From Periconia sp. R9002 (taxonomy: Eukaryota; Ascomycota; Dothideomycetes; Pleosporales; Periconiaceae): a DNA stretch of 16,023 nucleotides. The stretch spans positions 1 through 16,023 of the forward strand of contig JAMAHW010000209.1 in NCBI GenBank assembly GCA_023627715.1, written 5' to 3'. The translations under genes and the position numbers were made by a program. Shown here in pieces: positions 10,559 through 16,023 of this stretch (the first letter of the stretch is position 1; each line of letters opens with the position of its first letter). The notes beneath the pieces were generated by a model that worked only from the letters and a program-made list of their open reading frames with translations, ran no database searches and was not told the origin of the DNA.

Positions 10559-11623
10559 ATACTACGACTAAATTTATTAGGGCTTAATAGGGTAGAGGCT
10601 AATATCCTCTTTATTCTAGATATTAATATATATCTAGATTTTCTAGATACTAAAGATAATTTAGACTAGTATAACTAGGTAATAAATAATAATAGTAGTA
10701 CGACCTATCTACTAATTAAAGTATTAACTACCCTCCCTAGTAAACGCCTTCTAGACTACTTCTATAGTAAATTATTTATTATTACTCTTTTAGACTATCC
10801 TAAGAAATAGTTTATTATTCTAAAAGGTGTGCTTTTTAGTCTCTTCTAGGCCTTATTCTATACTCTTACCCTTACTAAAGTCTATCTATTTGCCTAGCTA
10901 GAGTCTTATTAGGATACACTTATCTAGGTTATAGTATCCTATAGGGCCTAGCTATTCTACAGTCCTTCTAGCTTAGTACCTATACTCTAGTTACCTACAC
11001 TATATAGCTTATTAATAATTTATTTATTTTATTCTCCTTTAGTTATAACTACAGCAGAAGTAGTAATTAAGCTATATTATTAGACTAGCGTTAGGATATA
11101 GTTTAGAAGTAAGAGATAACTTAAAATCCTTAAGTATAAATATTATAGGTATAATATAGTATAGAAGGTCTCTACTATACACTCTATCCCTACTACGCGC
11201 TCTATCCTAGTAGTACTTTATACTTATTTAACTAAGAGAATTATAGTATTAGTTATATAACTTTCTAATTAATTTACTTCTTCCTACGCCTAGTTAAAGC
11301 TACATTTAATAACTATTAACCTTTATTATCTGCCTAATAGTTTAGCTATCTATTAGTTTCTATCCTAATTAAGTTTACTACTATAGAAGAGGAGGCATAA
11401 TAAGTAACTATTATAGGTAGAAGCACAGCAGGTTATATAGCGTATCGTAGATAGCACCTATAAATTAAATTTAAGAGTATCGCTAAGTATGCACGTAATA
11501 GTAAAATGTTATAAATATATGTATAGATATAGAGTAATTTATTACTGTTAAAAGTGTGGAAAGCCTTACCCTATTAGGACTAGCGGTATGAAGGGACTAT
11601 TCGTAGCGCTACCTTACGAGTGA
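10559..11623 (+). pseudogene. RIP-inactivated coding ghost E with CxxC near its C-terminus
   Basis: The plus frame with codons at positions congruent to 2 mod 3 is protein-like from 10,559 and ends at TGA 11,621-11,623. It has long stop-free runs: 43 codons at 10,679-10,807, about 38 codons just before that, and runs of about 30 to 36 codons further on. The last 60 or so codons cross the RIP border, where mutation fades. They read CxKCGKPYP (about 11,546-11,572) with one TAA between the two cysteine codons, suggesting a Cys-x-x-Cys metal-binding knuckle near the end of the protein. No family was recognised. The final 44 bases overlap the 3' end of the secreted-protein gene on the other strand, so one of the two 3' ends may be mis-drawn. 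Confidence 0.42.
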
Positions 11624-11987
11624 ACATGGGACCAGCACTAGTCGCTTTAAGTTGCGAGAAGCAGGGGAGGTAGGAGGGTGATGGGGTCGGGTTGCAGGTC
11701 TCGGTTCCCTTGTACGCTCCACAGCATGGATCGGTCGTCTTGGGCGGTGCGCGACCTCCTCCGCAATCCCTGATGCTGCAAATTTGGCCGTCTTCGGGAT
11801 CGTAACTGATTGCAAAAATCAGTCAAATCCCATGGAAGCAACTTTTCACGTAGTTGTATTCGAGATGTACTTACTAACGCACAATTCTGTCCGGTTCGCA
11901 AAACCCGTATGTCATTGAGCCTTTGCATCCCGCGGCGCTGGCTTTGGCCACCAAGAGGAGGAGAGGAGTGATGGCGGTTAGAAGCAT
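11580..11987 (-). CDS. Small secreted cysteine-rich protein, effector-like (two exons)
   Basis: Exon 1 is 11,987-11,875 and exon 2 is 11,805-11,580. The 69-bp intron (11,874-11,806) starts GTAAGT, ends CAG and has a CTGAT branch-like site about 17 bases before its 3' end. Joined, they give 112 residues. A signal peptide is visible (residues 1-18: MLLT, then a Leu-rich core, then AKASA before AGC). The mature part has eight cysteines at residues 21, 30, 47, 52, 65, 66, 75 and 86, an even number that would allow four disulfides. The pattern is C-x8-C-x16-C-x4-C-x12-CC-x8-C-x10-C. Size, secretion signal and Cys content fit fungal small secreted proteins, many of which act at the host surface. 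The function itself is not shown, and no family was recognised. The gene lies directly on the border of RIP-mutated DNA. Its last codons and TAG stop (11,582-11,580) are in the fading RIP zone, so the C-terminus may be altered or another exon may exist. Confidence 0.72.
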
Positions 11988-12020
11988 GGTTGCGTATGTG
12001 ATTGGGCTTTGATTAAGATG

Positions 12021-12027
12021 TATATAT
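12021..12027 (-). promoter_or_regulatory. Possible TATA element of the secreted-protein gene
   Basis: A tatatat run lies 34 to 40 bases upstream of the proposed ATG at 11,987 on the minus strand, with a CCAAT (plus-strand attgg at 12,001-12,005) between. If used, the leader would be very short. The match is a common AT motif, so support is weak. Confidence 0.25.
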
Positions 12028-12137
12028 CAATTGATAGCGACAGAAAAGATCAAGGGTAACGAATGTCTTGAACTATAACGAACGACTGCACTCTTGCGCA
12101 AAAAAAATTAAGGTAAGGTAGGACCTGGGGTGAGCAA

Positions 12138-12493
12138 ATGGAGGAAGGGATCGTCGCTCTTATACTGCAGGTCGCGGGAACCAATGTTCCTAGACACTTG
12201 GGCGTTCTGGGACATTAAGCGTATTGGCATTGTGGACCCGAGTCATCAACCTACTCCTGTCCAAAGCAGCATCCCGTGCATCCTTATGGAGAGATTTCTA
12301 GCCGACAGGATCTGAGCTTGATCTTACACTGACCCACCATCTAGGCGGCTTGGTAGCGTATGGGGGCGATGTTACCCTGAATGCGCTAGATGCTCGTTAC
12401 CGTACGAGAGCAGTTGCCGCTGCTCTTATTTCACTGAGTACGGTGCTAACAATTTATACATTCACATTAACGGACAATATGAGTATCCGTTAG
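12138..12493 (+). other. Possible gene fragment, unassigned
   Basis: An ATG at 12,138 opens a 26-codon frame (MEEGIVALILQVAG at the start) that hits TAA at 12,216-12,218, then stays open to TGA at 12,330-12,332. In another frame, 12,302-12,493 is open for about 63 codons and reads protein-like, with GGLVAYGGDVTLNALDARY and then an Ala/Leu/Ser-rich hydrophobic segment before TAG. Together these could be remnants of one gene broken by frameshift, or exons whose splice sites I could not place. They could also be chance. No family was recognised. Confidence 0.2.
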
Positions 12494-13209
12494 ATCTCGA
12501 TATTTCTGTCGTTCACACCATCAATTGATCATTAGGGCTGACTCCTTGGCTCGGACTTCGGCAGCTAGCGGAGGATCAAACTCAGATACAAATACGAGAA
12601 GCATAAAAACTAAGAAGATTGCATCCTTAATTCCCACTCCTTCTCGAAAACAAGGGAAAGTCCTGTTCTCAGAGTATCATGACAGTGTCGTTTTTGTGAT
12701 TTCTTTGTAGTTGAAAACACCCCTTGCAGGTATACAATTAGCGAGCACTTATTTTAGCAATTTTAAAGGGGAGAATACCACGCCAATATATCACCCAGCA
12801 AGGGTATTGGCAGTAGGGCTGAAAATGTCAACGCCGGTCCGGTTAAACAACATTGAATTGTATACATTCGAGTCACACATGAATCACGTGGTTATGCTCA
12901 GCCTCTTTGACTTATATTGTTTTTGAAATTACTTATCGTAACTTTGTAAGAAGTCCTAACCAGACATAATAAGACCTACCTGAGAGACTAGAAAGGCTGG
13001 CCACCTTAGCAGACACGAAAAAAGTCTTAAAAGAAAAGTCATGGACATCATACGAGACTGACTGTAATTTTCAAAGGTGTCTCTTTACATGCGTACATAG
13101 CGAAGAAACGTTGAAAAGGACAGCTATTCGTCAGGCAAGTAGCTCACTAGAAAATTTCATTGTTCTTGGAGCAAAAGATGCTAATTATAATCTCCTTGTT
13201 CGAATTCTT
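12494..13209. other. Intergenic or decayed DNA
   Basis: Ordinary composition and no convincing gene. The plus frame 12,525-12,926 is open for 132 codons apart from a single TAG at 12,708-12,710, but it has no ATG start near its head and no family resemblance, so it is at best a relic. From 12,927 to 13,209 I see nothing recognisable. Confidence 0.4.
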
Positions 13210-13600
13210 TCACCCATTTGGCCTCTGTACAAATTTCCTCTCCTCACGTTCAACTGTTGAACTTGCAATTGTCCCTGATACCACCGCAATTGTTCTCGAA
13301 GCAAAGCTATTTCTTCTAGAGATACTGGAAGTCGGATCGAGCTGAGTATCTAATTTAACAACACTCTTTGGAATATCAATATCAAAACATATGCCAAGTT
13401 TTCCTACATTGTGTACTCACCACTTCCATCAGTCTTTGTCCTCAGTAGACAGTGGCTTTTAGCCCCGTCAAGAAATCTTTCACCACTCAAAGCACCACGA
13501 TGCCACCATCCTTTCAATCCTTTGAGAAGACGGCGTTCACTACAAAGAGCATGTCCTCATGGTCGATGTCAAGACGCCGTACTGGTCTACATTTAAAATG
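13210..13600 (-). pseudogene. Decayed gene with in-frame TGA codons, unknown family
   Basis: The minus strand reads protein-like from 13,591 down, with segments LDIDHEDMLFVVNAVFSKD, KDGGIVVL, VVKDFLTGLKATVY and GQRLMEVV. These are separated by TGA at 13,516-13,514, 13,489-13,487 and 13,444-13,442, all in the same frame. Each TGA is one C-to-T change from an Arg CGA codon, and Arg suits the context (for example VY-R-GQR). After a frame change near 13,410, where a GTGAGT donor-like site occurs, a second minus frame is open for 64 codons (13,404-13,210), starting GKLGICFDIDIP. This fits an old gene killed by nonsense mutations. The plus strand of 13,526-13,696 is also open for 56 codons, so the strand call is not certain. 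No family was recognised. Confidence 0.35.
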
Positions 13601-13742
13601 GAGGTTTCTTCCTGTCCAAAAATGACTTGGACGGACGATTCGGCTCACATAGTTCAATCTCAACACAGTGTTCACATACGGCGGTTGCCTTGTTGAGAAA
13701 TAGCGTTACTGACTGATTAGGAAATAGGCTAAGGATAGAGTG

Positions 13743-13748
13743 TATAAA
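13743..13748 (+). promoter_or_regulatory. TATA box of the nuclear-protein gene
   Basis: TATAAA stands in tgtataaaag, 177 bases upstream of the proposed ATG at 13,925. Transcription would then start near 13,775. The leader of about 150 bases (to 13,924) is markedly CA-rich and G-poor, with repeated cacaac motifs and no ATG before the start codon. Such unstructured CA-rich leaders are common for well-translated fungal genes. Expression level is not otherwise shown. Confidence 0.6.
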
Positions 13749-13924
13749 AGATTTCCTGCAGATAGGGTTTCGTAGTTTCTTGTCTTCTGTGCAGAACACA
13801 ACACAACCACAACCGGAACACAACCGCTCAATTCACTGATCAGTTGTCTTTTCACCACTCGGTTACAACAATCCACAACACAACACAAAAACTCTTACAA
13901 CACAAAAAAACAAAATCCACCAAA

Positions 13925-15553
13925 ATGGTTCACCGACGAACTCGCTCCTACTCCATCCAAACCAACCGGGGTAAGGAGCAATCCCCAAGCTCTCCGACCA
14001 AGACGACACGAGCGAAATCAGTCCCACTTTCCCCAAGGAAACGCAGGGACTCGATTTCCTACGGACGAGCCCCTGCCAACAACGAGGTCAAATCGAAGGG
14101 GCCCAAGGCTCCCCCGGTAGCCTCTCTCTTTGAACCCCGCGAGATCCTGATGAACATTGCGGATCTCCCCGGCCCCGATCCAGCATGGGGCCGCATCCCA
14201 ATCCCAGGCCCTAAGGGACCTAGAGCACATCCCGACCAGCCCTCTGCCCGAGGCAGCATGGGCCAGACCTACCCGCCGCTGTGGGAGGACCGCAAGCACC
14301 GGTTCCAGGTCGGGAGCCGCTATGTCAAAGCTTTCAAGCCCTCCAAAGTCAAAGAGGAGGATGATGAGGACTGGCAAGGTCCTCTACTTGATCAAGAAGA
14401 ATGGTTGGAGATCAACCTCATTGACATGCGGCCTAAGAAGCCGAAGAAAGACCCGACTCCCCGACGAGAACCCATCTTTTACCAGTGGGAGCGGGGTGCG
14501 CCCTCGGACTGGTCAAATAAGCAGGCCATCAAGGCCCTAAATGACCGTCAAAAACAAGCCATCGACCGGATCACGAAGGAACCGGTCTGGACGGCTGAGG
14601 AGCTTCAGGTGCTCGCGGAAATCTTCCAGGAATGGCCAGACATTTCCATTCTGGAAGCCACTGAACATTTCAATTGGCGTTTCGCAGGCGAGGGGGGTGA
14701 GGGTAGGGATTCGGGCATCGCGGCCCGAACGATTGAGAGCGTGAGGGCAGAGTACCTCCTAAACCAGGACCTATACGATAACGGGGAGATCCCGAAGGTG
14801 AACAAGCGTCGCCTTCGCAAAGCGAAGAAGGAGGAGGATGTGGAGGAAGACTTGGCGGATGAGCAGTCCGCGACGAAAAAGAAGGGGCCTTCGTCAAAGG
14901 CCAAAGGCAAGCGGAAGGCCGAGGAGGTGGATGAAGGCTCCACCGAGCAGCCTGCAAAGAAGCAGCGGGTCTCGAAGAAGGCCGAGGAGAAGAAGTCCGC
15001 ACCCTCCGAGAATTCGAAGGGCAAGCGCAAGGCGATTGTCCTCGACGACGAGGACCAGCAGGAGAACTCTCAGCCCTCCCGCAAGAAACTCAACGTCGGC
15101 GTGAAGACCGGCAAGCGGCCCTCCACAGCGCAGGCAACCAGGCCTGCAACCTCCCCCAAGGTCGTCCCCACCACGACCAAGAAGCCCTCCCGCGACCGTC
15201 CACTCTGGGAGCATCCCAGCTTCACGGACCCGCACCAGTTCCAGACTGAATTCCTCCTGGATGACCTCGCCGTTTGCGGCAAATCCCTGGGCCCCAAGCG
15301 TCACAAATGGGCTACCATCCTCGACGAGGCAGACGACGAGGAGATCGCGCGGCTCCAGCGCGAACGGGACGAGATTGACGAGCGGATTGCTCGTCTGCAG
15401 CAGAGCAGGGAGAGCATCCCGCCTCGACGCACCCGGAGCCAGAGCGCGAAGGGGCGGTCGCGGTCGCGGTCGAGGTCGGTGAGGTCGTATGTGGAGCCTG
15501 CGGCTACACATAGGGACGTTGATGAGGAGTATGGGGACGATGAGGGGGAATAG
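13925..15553 (+). CDS. Charged nuclear-type protein with SANT/Myb-like segment and RS-rich tail
   Basis: The first ATG is at 13,925 in a good context (caccaaaATGg). The frame is open upstream to 13,844 but has no earlier ATG, so the product is 542 residues, intronless. In order: a Ser/Arg/Lys-rich N-terminus with Ser-Pro sites (about 1-60); a Pro-rich conserved-looking region (about 68-190, with LPGPDPAWGRIPIPGPKGPR); a segment at 220-290 (WTAEEL, FQEWPDI, FNWRF, RTIESVRAEYL) resembling a SANT/Myb-like helical domain; Lys-rich clusters usable as nuclear localisation signals (about 294-301, 318-331, 344-351, 365-369); a short coiled coil (about 467-495); an Arg-Ser tail (about 500-520); and an acidic end. 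This suggests a chromatin- or nucleic-acid-associated nuclear protein. The resemblance is by pattern only, and no named family was identified. No introns or frameshifts are seen. Confidence 0.88.
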   Translation: MVHRRTRSYSIQTNRGKEQSPSSPTKTTRAKSVPLSPRKRRDSISYGRAPANNEVKSKGPKAPPVASLFEPREILMNIADLPGPDPAWGRIPIPGPKGPRAHPDQPSARGSMGQTYPPLWEDRKHRFQVGSRYVKAFKPSKVKEEDDEDWQGPLLDQEEWLEINLIDMRPKKPKKDPTPRREPIFYQWERGAPSDWSNKQAIKALNDRQKQAIDRITKEPVWTAEELQVLAEIFQEWPDISILEATEHFNWRFAGEGGEGRDSGIAARTIESVRAEYLLNQDLYDNGEIPKVNKRRLRKAKKEEDVEEDLADEQSATKKKGPSSKAKGKRKAEEVDEGSTEQPAKKQRVSKKAEEKKSAPSENSKGKRKAIVLDDEDQQENSQPSRKKLNVGVKTGKRPSTAQATRPATSPKVVPTTTKKPSRDRPLWEHPSFTDPHQFQTEFLLDDLAVCGKSLGPKRHKWATILDEADDEEIARLQRERDEIDERIARLQQSRESIPPRRTRSQSAKGRSRSRSRSVRSYVEPAATHRDVDEEYGDDEGE

Positions 15554-16023
15554 GCGGTTTGCTTTTTTCTCTTTTTTCCTCTCTCTCTCTCTCTCTCTCT
15601 GGGATTTTCTGTTTGGAGTTTTGGAGTTTTTGATTTCGAAGGACTGATAGTTTTCAAATGATGATTTTTTGATTTTTGACTTTTGATTTTCGATAAGGGA
15701 AGTATATATTTGTGATGTGATGTGACATAAGAAGATTGAAAGTGAGATTATATATAAAAAGAGTAACACTGTCATTACGGAGTGAAGGCGTTTGCTGCGA
15801 GACGTCACTGCCCCATCTAAAACCATCTCAGATGTTTTCTTTGCCTTATAACCCCGTCCGTCTAAAGAAACAAACAATTGCTAAGACGATTGCTACATGA
15901 TTGCTGGTTTTAAACAATCCATCCTTGTCGAACGCAAGCAAGCAAGCAAACATGCCCTGTCTGGTACCGAATAAGACAACACACGGGCGCTCGTGTAAGA
16001 TGGCGTGTTTGTCGGGTTCGTAT
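15554..16023. other. 3' flank of the nuclear-protein gene and intergenic DNA
   Basis: After the stop come a pyrimidine tract, then T-rich DNA (15,600-15,695) with repeated gattttt/gacttttg motifs, and TATATAAAA near 15,750. This would fit a fungal 3' end, where signals are loose. A gacgtca element at 15,801-15,807 resembles a bZIP/CRE site, and three attgct copies lie at 15,877, 15,889 and 15,900. A short (AAGC)n run is near 15,937. No gene was seen up to the window end. Confidence 0.5.
15578..15600. repeat. (CT)n microsatellite in the 3' flank
   Basis: About eleven uninterrupted CT dinucleotides follow two T-runs, 25 bases after the stop codon. It probably lies in the 3' untranslated region. 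Length polymorphism between strains would be expected. Confidence 0.85.

Larger units (their letters stand above)
1..11420. repeat. RIP-mutated AT-rich block (repeat or duplicated-segment relic)
   Basis: The whole stretch is dominated by TpA, and CpA and TpG are nearly absent, while CpG, CpC and CpT remain common (for example frequent acg and cct). Loss of CpA/TpG with gain of TpA on both strands is the known mark of fungal repeat-induced point mutation, which acts on duplicated DNA. Ordinary methyl-CpG deamination would have removed CpG instead. CpA and TpG reappear quickly between about 11,420 and 11,530 (a short run with several CA near 11,421-11,432). No ATG-initiated frame of 60 codons or more survives up to 11.6 kb. 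The left edge lies outside the window. I could not find terminal repeats, a target-site duplication or a recognisable transposase or reverse transcriptase, so the nature of the duplicated unit is open. Several coding ghosts inside it are listed separately. Confidence 0.93.

Noticed and set aside
1..11420. Mitochondrial DNA or AT-rich centromere as the explanation for the low GC
   Set aside because: The specific loss of CpA/TpG with CpG kept, the abrupt edge next to ordinary nuclear genes, and the residual codon structure point to RIP rather than mitochondrial bias. A centromeric or subtelomeric location of the RIP block remains possible.
11647..11928. 93-codon minus-strand frame overlapping the secreted-protein gene
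   Set aside because: It reads straight through the intron in another frame and begins inside exon 1. The spliced model gives a signal peptide and an even set of cysteines instead.
13593..13823. Cys-rich minus-strand frame of 76 codons
   Set aside because: It has several cysteines but no signal peptide, and it covers the TATA box and leader of the downstream gene. Probably chance.
14894..15877. Long minus-strand open frame (327 codons) opposite the nuclear-protein gene
   Set aside because: It is the antisense of a GC-rich, Lys/Glu/Arg-rich coding region, is dominated by Leu/Arg/Gly, and its upstream part runs through the CT repeat and T-rich 3' flank. This is a shadow frame.

Overview
The window looks like nuclear DNA of a filamentous ascomycete (Pezizomycotina). 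It joins two very different compartments. Bases 1 to about 11,420 are extremely AT-rich, saturated with TpA and almost empty of CpA and TpG, while CpG, CpC and CpT survive. The first 60 bases hold 16 TpA, 1 TpG and 0 CpA. This is the mark of repeat-induced point mutation (RIP, CpA to TpA on both strands). From about 11,420 onward composition is ordinary, and genes have short fungal introns or none.

RIP block. No ATG-initiated frame of 60 codons or more survives on either strand in the first 11.6 kb. If in-frame TAA/TAG are read as former CAA/CAG/TGG codons, several gene ghosts appear: minus 270-1020, plus about 4440-5450 (perhaps to 6280), plus 6369-7289, minus 7346-8280, plus about 8520-9735 (perhaps to 10,370) and plus 10,559-11,623. 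They face different ways: 6369-7289 converges on 7346-8280, which diverges from the next one. This suggests a multi-gene element or duplicated gene segment rather than one simple transposon. None could be assigned to a family. Two tandem repeats with codon-compatible periods (42 bp and 39 bp) lie inside this block.

RIP border. Immediately at the edge, on the minus strand (11,987-11,580), is a two-exon gene for a 112-residue protein. It has a signal peptide, eight cysteines and a canonical 69-bp intron. It has the features of a small secreted, effector-like protein and sits next to RIP-mutated DNA.

Between 12.1 and 13.7 kb there are only fragments. The best is a decayed minus-strand gene at 13,600-13,210 with three in-frame TGA codons. 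The single clearly intact large gene (13,925-15,553, plus strand) encodes a 542-residue, intronless, highly charged nuclear-type protein with a SANT/Myb-like segment, basic NLS-like clusters, a short coiled coil and an RS-rich tail. It has a TATA box and a CA-rich leader. The last 470 bases are its 3' flank and intergenic DNA.

The genes do not form a visible pathway. The biological interest lies in the gene-bearing RIP relic and the small secreted protein gene at its border.
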